The notes beneath the pieces are model-generated. The model worked only from the letters and a program-made list of their open reading frames with translations. It made no database searches and was not told the origin of the DNA. Positions 34,171 through 42,545 of a stretch of 64,000 nt of DNA are shown here, piece by piece; position 1 is the first letter of the stretch; every line of letters begins with the position of its first letter. The DNA is taken from the NCBI RefSeq assembly GCF_002160145.1, contig NZ_NFKA01000003.1, positions 62,001 through 126,000 of the forward strand. Direction: 5' to 3'. Source of the stretch: Gemmiger sp. An194 (GTDB taxonomy: Bacteria > Bacillota > Clostridia > Oscillospirales > Ruminococcaceae). Made by a program: the position numbers and the translations under genes.

Positions 34171-34187
34171 GGTTGTACACAACAACC
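34171..34187. promoter_or_regulatory. Inverted repeat in the divergent control region
   Basis: GGTTGT-N5-ACAACC lies about 55 bases upstream of the glycan-operon -35. It could be a regulator site; AraC proteins usually bind direct repeats, so the link to the divergent regulator is open. The rest of 33968-34338 is AT-rich and without an ORF of note. Confidence 0.35.
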
Positions 34188-34241
34188 AAAAAATGAAATT
34201 TCTATGTAATTTTTTCAATAATTCGTTCAAAAACATCGAGA

Positions 34242-34270
34242 TTTACATTCAAATCCGCACTCTTTATAAT
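34242..34270 (+). promoter_or_regulatory. Promoter of the glycan-utilisation operon
   Basis: TTTACA (34242-34247), 17 bases, TATAAT (34265-34270), about 69 bases before the first permease start. It is a good sigma-A promoter with a slightly weak -35, which fits activator dependence. Confidence 0.75.
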
Positions 34271-34338
34271 CAAACCTGTCAGGCGGGGTTCCTCGATGAA
34301 CTTCACAGCCAAAACACGTTTGAAAGGGTGACTCACTT

Positions 34339-35322
34339 TTGAAATCCGCAACCGTTGCCGCACGTTCTGCCGCCGCTAAAAACAAGCCCGCCGGCGGAAC
34401 AGAGCGCCCACTGAACAAGGCGAGTTTCAGATCACGCTTTATAAAAGACTGGGATCTGTATCTCCTTCTTCTTCCGGGCCTGATCTGGTTTATCCTGTTC
34501 GCCTATGTGCCGATGGGAGGCCTTGCCATTGCATTTCAGGACTACAACCCGTGGAAAGGCATGTCCGGCAGTGAATGGGTCGGTCTTCAGAACTTTATCG
34601 AATTCATCTCCGACGATGTATTCCTGCGCACCATCAAAAACACGCTGATGCTCAGCCTGTTCAACATTCTGTTCTGTTTCCCGGCGCCCATCATCCTTGC
34701 CATTCTGCTCACGGAAATGAAGAACAAGACCCTGAGCAAGATCACACAGACCGTCACCTTCGTTCCCTATTTCATTTCTCTGGTGGTTGTGTGCGGCATG
34801 GTGATCAGCTTCCTGTCCCCCAGCACCGGCCTTGTGAACGTTATCCTGCGCAACCTTGGCTTTGAAGAGCATTATTTCATGGTGGACCCCGACGCGTTCC
34901 GCCCCATCTACACGCTTATGATGATGTGGCGTGAAACCGGCTTCAACGCGATCGTATACATCGCCGCGCTGATGGGCATCGACCGCCAGCTGTACGAGGC
35001 CGCAAAGGTGGACGGCGCTTCCAAATGGCAGCAGATCCGTTATGTCACCATCCCCGGTCTGATGCCCACCATCGTCATCATGTTCATCCTGCACATCGGC
35101 AAACTGGTAAAGGTGAGCTACGAGGCAGTCCTCCTGCTTTATCAGCCCGCCACCTACCAGACCGCAGACGTGATCGGCACCTATGTATACCGTACCGGTC
35201 TGCTGCAGCAGGACTTCGGCCTGGCTACCGCCGCCGGCTTGTTCGAATCTCTGATTGCTCTGATCCTGGTCGTTATCTCCAACCGGATCAGCAAAAAGGT
35301 TTCCGACAGCGCACTTTGGTAA
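34339..35322 (+). CDS. Oligosaccharide ABC transporter permease, LplB type
   Basis: 327-aa inner-membrane permease with six helices and the cytoplasmic loop YEAAKVDGASKWQQIRYVTIPGL, which docks to the ATPase. LplB/YteP-type relatives import uronate-containing or plant-cell-wall oligosaccharides. The start is TTG with AAAGGGTGA about six bases upstream. It is the first gene of the operon. No ATPase gene lies here, so a shared MsmX/UgpC-type ATPase elsewhere is expected, as is usual for this class. Confidence 0.92.
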   Translation: MKSATVAARSAAAKNKPAGGTERPLNKASFRSRFIKDWDLYLLLLPGLIWFILFAYVPMGGLAIAFQDYNPWKGMSGSEWVGLQNFIEFISDDVFLRTIKNTLMLSLFNILFCFPAPIILAILLTEMKNKTLSKITQTVTFVPYFISLVVVCGMVISFLSPSTGLVNVILRNLGFEEHYFMVDPDAFRPIYTLMMMWRETGFNAIVYIAALMGIDRQLYEAAKVDGASKWQQIRYVTIPGLMPTIVIMFILHIGKLVKVSYEAVLLLYQPATYQTADVIGTYVYRTGLLQQDFGLATAAGLFESLIALILVVISNRISKKVSDSALW

Positions 35323-35338
35323 GGAGGAAATTTCGAAA

Positions 35339-36232
35339 ATGAAACACAAGAAAAATCACATTGCCCGCACAAAGGGCGAGCTTTCCTACGAAATTTTTTC
35401 CACGATCCTCTGCGTGCTGATCATCGTGCTTTCGCTTTATCCCATTTATTACATCCTGATCTGCTCGCTGAGCAATCCCTTCGCCGTACAGTCCGGCGAG
35501 GTCATGTTCACCATCAAGGGCTTCACGCTGGAAAGCTTCAAGGCCGCCTGCAAAACCCCCGGCCTGTGGCGCGCTTACGGCAACACCATTTTCTATACCG
35601 TATTCGGTGTTGTGTTCAACATGTTCTTCACCGCGACCATGGCATACGCGCTGTCCAAAAAGCGCCTGATCGCCCGGAAGTTTTTCACCCTGCTTGTGGC
35701 CTTCACCCTCTGGTTCCAGGCCGGCATGATCCCCCTGTACCTCACGCTGCGCAACTACAACATGCTGGACAAGCGGATCACCATTCTTCTGGCCTTTGCC
35801 ATCAACGCCTACAACCTGATTATTCTGCGCAGCTTCTTTGAACAGCTGCCGGATTCTCTGGAGGAGGCCGCCTTCATCGACGGCGCAAGCAACATCCGCA
35901 TTTTCTGGTCCATCTATCTGCCCCTTTCCAAGCCGGCCCTGGTCACCGTAGGTACCTTCTATGCGGTGTCCCGCTGGAACAACTACTTCTGGGCCATGAA
36001 TATCCTGACCGACGACAAAAAGCTCCCCCTGCAGGTCATGCTGAAAAAGCTGCTGGTGGACCGGGTCGCCGGTGCCGAGGAGGCAGCCATCGTCACCGCT
36101 TCCTCCGCCACCAGTCCCGACACCATCATCTACGCCATCATCATTCTTGCAGTGATCCCCATGCTGGTTGCCTACCCGTATCTGCAGCGCTACTTCAAAT
36201 CCGGTGCCACGCTGGGCGCTGTAAAGGGCTGA
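35339..36232 (+). CDS. Oligosaccharide ABC transporter permease, LplC/YtcP type
   Basis: 297-aa partner permease with six helices and docking loop LEEAAFIDGASNIRIFWSIYLPLSKPAL. AAGGAGGA precedes the ATG 17 bases after the first permease. The two form the membrane pore of a heteromeric carbohydrate importer. Confidence 0.93.
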   Translation: MKHKKNHIARTKGELSYEIFSTILCVLIIVLSLYPIYYILICSLSNPFAVQSGEVMFTIKGFTLESFKAACKTPGLWRAYGNTIFYTVFGVVFNMFFTATMAYALSKKRLIARKFFTLLVAFTLWFQAGMIPLYLTLRNYNMLDKRITILLAFAINAYNLIILRSFFEQLPDSLEEAAFIDGASNIRIFWSIYLPLSKPALVTVGTFYAVSRWNNYFWAMNILTDDKKLPLQVMLKKLLVDRVAGAEEAAIVTASSATSPDTIIYAIIILAVIPMLVAYPYLQRYFKSGATLGAVKG

Positions 36233-36296
36233 CCGACGTACTTTCAGGAAGCTTATCCTGATTTTATACATCCACGCGAATTATAAGGAGGATACC

Positions 36297-37883
36297 ATGA
36301 AAAAAGCATTGTCTGTTCTTTCCATCGGGCTGGCAGCCGTGCTGGCCTTTACCGGATGCGGCGGAGCCGCCGCCTCCGGATCCGCCGGGTCCGGCTCTGC
36401 ATCCGCCAGCTCGGACAGCCCCTACCTGTGCTCTTCCGAGCCCGTCACCTTCACCTTCTTCAACATCTTCGACAACATCACCTTCAACCCGGAGTGGCAG
36501 GTGTTCCAGGAAGCTGCCAAGATGACCAACGTGACCCTGGAGAGCAGCGTCTCCCAGAGCAGCTCGGACGAGACCACCGCGTTCAACCTGATGCTCTCCT
36601 CCGGCAAGCTGGCGGATATCATCAGCTACAAGCAGATGTCTGACCTGGAGAAGCTGGGCCATGACGGTGGCCTGATTCCCCTGAACGATCTGATCGACGA
36701 GCATGCTCCGCATCTGAAAAAGGTTCTGGAGGAAAACGAGGAATTCCGCAAAATCGCCACCTCCGAGGACGGAAACATCTACGTCATTCCCAAGCTCCAG
36801 ACCATCACCGTTGCCGAGGGCGACTTCATCCGTATGGACTGGCTGGAAAAGCTGGGTCTTGAGGTTCCCAACACCGTGGATGAGCTGTACACCGTGCTGA
36901 AGGCCTTCCGTGAGCAGGACCCCAACGGAAACGGCCAGAAGGACGAGATCCCCTTCTTCAGCCGCCAGGGCACCAAGAGTTTCAACGACGTGCTGAACCT
37001 GTGGGACGCTCACGAGGATTTCTATGTGCGCGACGGCAAGATCACCTTCGGCCCCATGGAGGAGGAGTTCAAGCTGGCCATTGAGAATGCCATCAAGTGG
37101 TACTCCGAAGACCTGATCGACCCGGAATGGTTCACCCGCGGCTCCAACGCCCGCGACATCCTGCTGGGCGCTAACCAGGGCGGCTACTGCAACGACTGGT
37201 TCAGCAGCAACGCAGAATACAACGACAAGCTGGCCGACACCATCCCCGGCTTCTCCTTCCTGCCCATTGCTCCCGTGGAAAACCAGAAAGGCCAGCGCAT
37301 CGCTCATACCAGCCGCGTCGGCAATCCCGGCTGGGGCATCTCCTCTCAGTGCAAGGACCCCGTGGCAGCGATCAAGTATTTCGACTTCTGGTTCACCGAT
37401 GCGGGCAACGATCTGATCAACTACGGCATTGAAGGCGTTACCTACACCCGCGACGAGAACGGCAACATCCAGTACACCGACGCCATCATGAAAACCGACA
37501 AGACCGCCCTTTCCGAGCTGCGCAACTACGGCGTTCAGTACCGGATCGGCATGATTCAGGATTACGCCTACGAAGAGGCCTGGAGCAACGACATCGCCAA
37601 GGAAGGCAACAAGATGTATGAGGAAGCCGGCTATGTATATACTCCCATTCCTCAGCTGAACGGCGAGCTTGCTCTGAAATACACCACCGAAGAGGATGCT
37701 GAATACAGCAAGATCATGGCCAGCGTTACCCCCTATGTGACCGAGATGATCCAGAAGTGGGTTCTGGGCTCTGAGGATTTTGCAAGCAGCTACGACGGAT
37801 TCATCGCTTCTCTGAAGGATAAGGGCATCGAGCGTGCCATCGAAATCAACCAGACCGCCTATGACCGCTATATGGCAAGCTGA
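36297..37883 (+). CDS. Extracellular oligosaccharide-binding lipoprotein, LplA-like
   Basis: 528 aa. A lipoprotein signal peptide has lipobox AFTGC, so the mature protein starts at Cys 20. A Ser/Gly/Ala tether follows, then a two-lobed sugar-binding domain of about 480 residues, typical of the large solute-binding proteins paired with LplB/YtcP permeases. An EF-like segment DPNGNGQKDEIPF, common in this class, is present. AAGGAGG lies before the ATG. A terminator-like hairpin follows and would raise the level of this transcript relative to the enzymes. Confidence 0.92.
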   Translation: MKKALSVLSIGLAAVLAFTGCGGAAASGSAGSGSASASSDSPYLCSSEPVTFTFFNIFDNITFNPEWQVFQEAAKMTNVTLESSVSQSSSDETTAFNLMLSSGKLADIISYKQMSDLEKLGHDGGLIPLNDLIDEHAPHLKKVLEENEEFRKIATSEDGNIYVIPKLQTITVAEGDFIRMDWLEKLGLEVPNTVDELYTVLKAFREQDPNGNGQKDEIPFFSRQGTKSFNDVLNLWDAHEDFYVRDGKITFGPMEEEFKLAIENAIKWYSEDLIDPEWFTRGSNARDILLGANQGGYCNDWFSSNAEYNDKLADTIPGFSFLPIAPVENQKGQRIAHTSRVGNPGWGISSQCKDPVAAIKYFDFWFTDAGNDLINYGIEGVTYTRDENGNIQYTDAIMKTDKTALSELRNYGVQYRIGMIQDYAYEEAWSNDIAKEGNKMYEEAGYVYTPIPQLNGELALKYTTEEDAEYSKIMASVTPYVTEMIQKWVLGSEDFASSYDGFIASLKDKGIERAIEINQTAYDRYMAS

Positions 37884-37898
37884 TTTTTAAAACAAACC

Positions 37899-37926
37899 AA
37901 AGGCGGGGAGTCTGTTCCCCGCCTTT
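37899..37926 (+). terminator. Hairpin between binding protein and GH88 genes
   Basis: Perfect 11-bp stem AAAGGCGGGGA/TCCCCGCCTTT with a six-base loop, then GTTCTCGTCTTTTTT. It is probably a leaky terminator or mRNA-stabilising hairpin, because the next genes continue in the same direction with no clear new promoter. Confidence 0.65.
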
Positions 37927-37961
37927 GTTCTCGTCTTTTTTCAATCGTTAGGAGGTTCATT

Positions 37962-39086
37962 ATGATCAATACCGCTGCACTGGAACAGGCCTACCAGGCT
38001 TCCTTGGACAAGATCCGCCGCAACTGCCCTGTGATCGGCGTCAGCTTCCCCCATGTGGCAATCGGCCCCCACGGGGAATACAACAGCGAAAAGCCCAATT
38101 TCTGGACCGGCGGCTTCTGGGGCGGCCTGCTGTGGCTGGCTTACCGGGAAACCTTTGACCCGAAGCTGCTGGAAACAGCCATCGCTCTGGAGCAGGTGCA
38201 GGACCGCCCTCTGGATGAATACATGCACATCCACCATGACGTGGGCTTCATGTGGCTGCCCACCGCCGTGGCCCATTATCGCCAGACCGGCTGCCCGGAA
38301 TCCCGTGTGCGGGGCCTGAAGGCCGCCAGCCATCTGATGGGTCGCTTCAATCTGAACGGGCGGTTCATTCGTGCCTGGAACGACGAGGTCTTTGAAGACA
38401 GCCAGGGCTGGGCCATCATCGACTGCATGATGAACATTCCCCTGCTGCACTGGGCCTCCAAGGAACTGAATGACCCCCGGTTTTCTCAGGTTGCCGTTGC
38501 ACATGCAGACACCGTGCTGAAAAGCTTCCTGCGTCCGGACGGAACCGTTCCCCATATCGTGCACTTTGACCCGCAAACCGGCGAGAAGATCGAAAACATG
38601 GGCGGGCAGGGCAAATCCGCCGACTCGGCCTGGTCCCGCGGGCAGGCATGGGCCATTTACGGCATGGCGATCTCCTATCGCGAAACCGGCCATCAGCGTT
38701 ATCTGGATGCGGCCAAGAAGGTCGCCCGCAAGTTCTGGTCCTCCCTTCCCGACGACAAGGTCCCCTATTGGGACTTCTGCACCGAAGAGAAGGACACCTG
38801 GGTGAAGGACAGCTCCGCCGCCTGCTGCGCCGCCAGCGGAATGCTGGAGATCGCTCGCCTGGTGGACGACCCGGAGGAGTCCGCCTTTTTCACCAACTGC
38901 GCTCTGGAGCTTTTGCAGAGCATGGTGGATCACTGCGCCTGCTTTGACGACACCACCCAGGGAATCATTCGGTACGGCACGGTAAGCTATCCCGCGAACC
39001 GCCATGTGAACGTACCCATCATCTACGGCGACTTCTTCTTTGTGGAAGCACTTGCCAAGTGGAAAGGACTTCCCGGTCTGTTTTAA
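37962..39086 (+). CDS. GH88 unsaturated glucuronyl hydrolase
   Basis: 374-aa cytoplasmic enzyme (no signal peptide) that removes the 4,5-unsaturated uronic acid from lyase products of glycosaminoglycans. Family blocks: WTGGFWGG, HIHHDVGFMW, IIDCMMNIPLL, GQGKSADSAWSRGQAWAIYG. The two catalytic Asp are D93 and D154, spaced 61 apart exactly as D88/D149 of the characterised Bacillus enzyme. AGGAGG precedes the ATG. It lies beside a sulfatase and a heparinase-like lyase, so heparin/heparan or chondroitin-type fragments are the likely substrates. Confidence 0.92.
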   Translation: MINTAALEQAYQASLDKIRRNCPVIGVSFPHVAIGPHGEYNSEKPNFWTGGFWGGLLWLAYRETFDPKLLETAIALEQVQDRPLDEYMHIHHDVGFMWLPTAVAHYRQTGCPESRVRGLKAASHLMGRFNLNGRFIRAWNDEVFEDSQGWAIIDCMMNIPLLHWASKELNDPRFSQVAVAHADTVLKSFLRPDGTVPHIVHFDPQTGEKIENMGGQGKSADSAWSRGQAWAIYGMAISYRETGHQRYLDAAKKVARKFWSSLPDDKVPYWDFCTEEKDTWVKDSSAACCAASGMLEIARLVDDPEESAFFTNCALELLQSMVDHCACFDDTTQGIIRYGTVSYPANRHVNVPIIYGDFFFVEALAKWKGLPGLF

Positions 39087-39100
39087 ATGAGGTGACCGCC

Positions 39101-40573
39101 ATGAAGCATCATCTGATCATGATCGTTGCCGATCAGCTGCGCTGGGATGTTCTGGGCAAGGGCCACACCCCCAACATCGACTCCATTGCCGCCGAAAGCG
39201 TCTGCTTTGACCGTGCCTACTGCGCGAGCCCGCTGTGCGTGCCTGCGCGGGGCGCCCTGTTCACCGGCTGCTGCCCCAACACAAACGGCAGCCGGATCAA
39301 CCCCTGGTTCGCCCAGGATGCGGCCAGCGGCCAGGTCCACGCGGGGATCGAGCATCTGTATCATCTGATGGAACACCACGGCTGGGACTGCCTGCACAGC
39401 GGAAAGCAGCACCTTTTCACAGAGGGCGGCAAGCTGGAGGATGATCCCGGCAGCAAAACCAGATGGCTTTCCACCGAGGAAAGCTACAAGCAGTTCCTGG
39501 CAAACGCACAAAAGCGCGCCCCCGGCGGCCCTCGTTTCCGCACCCCTGTGCCGGAGATGGCAGGCGGGCGCTACACCCGCCTTTGCAACTACTCCAACGC
39601 CGAGACCGGCTGCTACGAAGAGGGGCCTGCCTTTTATTTCGACGGGTATTTCACCGACCGGGCGCTGGAGGGGCTGCGGCAACGCGATTGCTCCAGGCCG
39701 CTTTTCCTGAGCGCCATGTTCCTGGCCCCTCATCCCCCGTTTGACATTCCGGACCCCTGGTATTCACAGCTGAGTGAAGCCGATGTGTGCCTGCCCGAAA
39801 ACGTGGGCCGCTGGTACCCCTATCAATCGCCGCTGCAGATGTACAATCTGACGGGCGTGGTGGGCAGCCGCTATACTCTGGGCCAATGGAAGGAAAGCTG
39901 GCGCGTTTATCTGGGGCTGGTGCGTCTTTTGGACGATTGCGTGGGCCGCATTCTGCAGGAGCTGAAGCGCCAGAACATCTACGACGACTGCCTGATCGTT
40001 TTCACCTCGGATCATGGCGAAATGCTGGGGTCTCACCGGCTGTTCCAGAAGATGTGCATGTATGAGGAATCCGCGCATGTTCCCCTGTACATCCGCCTGC
40101 CCGGCAAGGCACACGCCGGCCAGCACGTCAGCCGGCCCGTCAGCCACATCGATGTGCTTCCCACCCTGTGCCACTATCTGGAGCTTCCCACCCCTCCGTG
40201 TGAGGGCCGCTGCCTGGACGAGCTGATCCGTCATCCCGACCAGGCAGCGCAAAAGGATGTCTTCCTCCAGTTTGACGGAAACGGCGCACTGAGCAATTTT
40301 CAGCGCTGTATCGTCCACGGCTCCCACAAGCTGATCGCGGATGTTTTCAAGGACGAGGTCTATTTTGAGCTGTACGATGTGGAAAGCGACCCGCAGGAGA
40401 CACAGAACCTTCTGTTCACTGCAGACTGCCTTCCCCTGGCACAGAAAATGCTGGAGCTTCTGCTGGACCACATGCGCCGGACCCACGACTCGCTCCGGCT
40501 GCCCAGCACGGATCTGGCCGCATTCGTGCGCCATTATCAACCGCTTGAAGCAAAGCAGGGGGTACTTGTATGA
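39101..40573 (+). CDS. Type I sulfatase (Cys-type), cytoplasmic
   Basis: 490 aa of the alkaline-phosphatase/sulfatase fold. Metal ligand region IVADQLRWD (D11), the formylglycine motif C46-V-P-A-R50, and FTSDHGEMLGSH with further metal ligands. Cys 46 needs oxidation by an anaerobic sulfatase-maturating enzyme, which is not in the window. There is no signal peptide, so desulfation would happen after import. The ATG at 39101 is chosen for GAGGTGA six bases before it. It is coupled by ATGA overlap to the lyase gene and probably removes sulfate from uronate or hexosamine. Confidence 0.92.
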   Translation: MKHHLIMIVADQLRWDVLGKGHTPNIDSIAAESVCFDRAYCASPLCVPARGALFTGCCPNTNGSRINPWFAQDAASGQVHAGIEHLYHLMEHHGWDCLHSGKQHLFTEGGKLEDDPGSKTRWLSTEESYKQFLANAQKRAPGGPRFRTPVPEMAGGRYTRLCNYSNAETGCYEEGPAFYFDGYFTDRALEGLRQRDCSRPLFLSAMFLAPHPPFDIPDPWYSQLSEADVCLPENVGRWYPYQSPLQMYNLTGVVGSRYTLGQWKESWRVYLGLVRLLDDCVGRILQELKRQNIYDDCLIVFTSDHGEMLGSHRLFQKMCMYEESAHVPLYIRLPGKAHAGQHVSRPVSHIDVLPTLCHYLELPTPPCEGRCLDELIRHPDQAAQKDVFLQFDGNGALSNFQRCIVHGSHKLIADVFKDEVYFELYDVESDPQETQNLLFTADCLPLAQKMLELLLDHMRRTHDSLRLPSTDLAAFVRHYQPLEAKQGVLV

Positions 40574-42525
40574 CACGCGACGAAATCCACGAACTGAAAC
40601 GCCTTTCCTTTCTTTATCATCCCGAGCGCATCCGGCAGCTTCTGGCGCAGGCCGATCTGGTGTGCGCCAACACCTTTGTGTTCACCCGGCGCTGGGACAT
40701 GGAAGCCACCCATCAGCCCGTGACCTTCCAGGGCCCCATCTGCTGGCGCTATCTGGAAACCGGCGATGTGGAATGGCCGGTCATGCTGGCCCGGCAGAGC
40801 TACCTCATCGATGTGGTGCTTGCCTATCTGCTCACCGAAGACCGAAAATATCTGGACTGCTTTGTGCGCGTCGTGCAGGAATTCATCGAGAACTGCCCGC
40901 GCTCCGAGGAAGAAAACCACAACAGCTGGCGCACGCTGGACACCGGCATCCGCGCCGCTGTGTGGGTGCGCTGCCTGGAGCTGCTCCAGCCCCTTGACCT
41001 TCTGTCCCCCGGCTTTCTTTCCCTTGTGCGCGGCAGCCTGAAGGAGCACTTCGACTTTCTGTTCCAGTGCATGGACGCCTACCATCTTCTGAGCAACTGG
41101 GGCGTTCTTGCCAACCACGGCGCGGTTTTTGCCGGGACCTGGCTCGTCGGGCAGGGCTCGGCGGAAATCGCGGACCGGCTGCCGATCCTGTGGGAACGGT
41201 TGGGCCGGCAGATCCATATACAGGTTCTTGCCGACGGCGTTCACTGGGAGCAGTCCCCCATGTACCACCACGAGGTGCTCTGGTGTTATCTTGAGCTGAT
41301 CCACCTGGCAAAGCAGAAAGGCCTTGCTCTGGATGAGGAACTGTTGGCCAGAACGCATGCCATGTGTCTTGCCACGCTGGGCGAGGCAAAGCCCAACCAT
41401 CACCAGCCCATGCGCGGCGATTCGGACAACACCGATGTGCGGGATATCCTCACCTTTGCAGCCTTCCTTTTCCAGGACGCACAGCTGCGCTCCGGCAGTT
41501 ACGACCAGCCGAATCTGGAAAACCTCTGGCGGATGGGCGCGGCCGGAGTCCGGGCCTATCTCGCTTTGCCCTGCGCCCAGGCGGCGGACCGGGGCCAGGC
41601 CTTTGCCCACAGCGGCAACTACTATTTCCGCTGTGGGCAGGGGGAAAAGGCTGCCTGGGTGCGCTTCCGCTGCGGGCCCCTGGGCAGCGGCCACGGCCAC
41701 GCCGATCTGCTTCACCTGGATCTGAGCGCAGACGGGGCGGACATTCTGGTGGACCCCGGCCGGTACACCTATGTGAACGGGCCCATGCGCACCGGCTTGA
41801 AGGCATCCTCGGCGCACAATACGCTGCGCATCGACCAGGAGGACTTCACCGACTGCTGCGCCTCCTGGCGCTTCGGCCGGATCGCCAAACCGATCAAGGG
41901 CGAATACTTCGAGAACGACCGTTACGGATATGTGAGCGGCATGCATCTGGGCTACGCGCACAAGGGGCTTTTCGTGCGCCGGGAAGTGGTTTATTGCAAG
42001 CCCGGCATCCTGGTGTTGTTCGACAGCATCTTCGGCGTCGGCGAGCATCAGCTGGAGCAGAATTTCCATTTTGGTCCGGGCAAGGTTTCTCTCACCGCCA
42101 ACGGTGCCGCATTTGAAAACGGAGCGGTGCGCGCGAGGGTCCAGAGCTTTGCGGTCCAGCCCGCGCTTTCCCTGCACAAAACTCCCTATTCCCCCACCTA
42201 CAACCTTCTGCAGCAGACCGACTGCCTGCGCGTGCAAAGCCTCTTCCCCCAGAACCAGGGGCTCCTGACCGTGATCGGCTTTGGCGAAAGCGCGGACTTT
42301 GTGGCGGAAAAGATGCCCATTACCCAGGCGCTGGACCACAGCCTCCTGACCGATGAGGACGCACAGGCCGTTTCCATCTCCTGCCCGGCCGGTCAGCGCG
42401 CGGTCCTGTTCTCCCGCAAGGAGATCATTGGAAAAGTCAATCTTCTTTGCGCCGCAGACAGCTGCGGCTATGGTCAAGCCATCGTATTCGAGCCAGACGC
42501 CCAGCCCTTCGTGCTGAGCTGGTAA
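40570..42525 (+). CDS. Heparinase II/III-family polysaccharide lyase-like protein, cytoplasmic
   Basis: 651 aa. The N-terminal alpha/alpha toroid (about 1-330) contains NSWRTLDTGIRAAVWVRCLELL and HWEQSPMYHHEVLWCY. The C-terminal heparinase II/III beta-sandwich domain (about 340-651) contains GHGHADLLHLDLSADGADILVDPGRYTY, the most typical block. It lacks a signal peptide, unlike most characterised family members, so it should act on imported oligosaccharides. It overlaps the sulfatase by four bases. The PL subfamily and substrate cannot be fixed by eye; the GH88 and sulfatase neighbours favour a sulfated glycosaminoglycan. Confidence 0.87.
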   Translation: MTRDEIHELKRLSFLYHPERIRQLLAQADLVCANTFVFTRRWDMEATHQPVTFQGPICWRYLETGDVEWPVMLARQSYLIDVVLAYLLTEDRKYLDCFVRVVQEFIENCPRSEEENHNSWRTLDTGIRAAVWVRCLELLQPLDLLSPGFLSLVRGSLKEHFDFLFQCMDAYHLLSNWGVLANHGAVFAGTWLVGQGSAEIADRLPILWERLGRQIHIQVLADGVHWEQSPMYHHEVLWCYLELIHLAKQKGLALDEELLARTHAMCLATLGEAKPNHHQPMRGDSDNTDVRDILTFAAFLFQDAQLRSGSYDQPNLENLWRMGAAGVRAYLALPCAQAADRGQAFAHSGNYYFRCGQGEKAAWVRFRCGPLGSGHGHADLLHLDLSADGADILVDPGRYTYVNGPMRTGLKASSAHNTLRIDQEDFTDCCASWRFGRIAKPIKGEYFENDRYGYVSGMHLGYAHKGLFVRREVVYCKPGILVLFDSIFGVGEHQLEQNFHFGPGKVSLTANGAAFENGAVRARVQSFAVQPALSLHKTPYSPTYNLLQQTDCLRVQSLFPQNQGLLTVIGFGESADFVAEKMPITQALDHSLLTDEDAQAVSISCPAGQRAVLFSRKEIIGKVNLLCAADSCGYGQAIVFEPDAQPFVLSW

Positions 42526-42545
42526 CTATTTAAAGGAGCATTATC

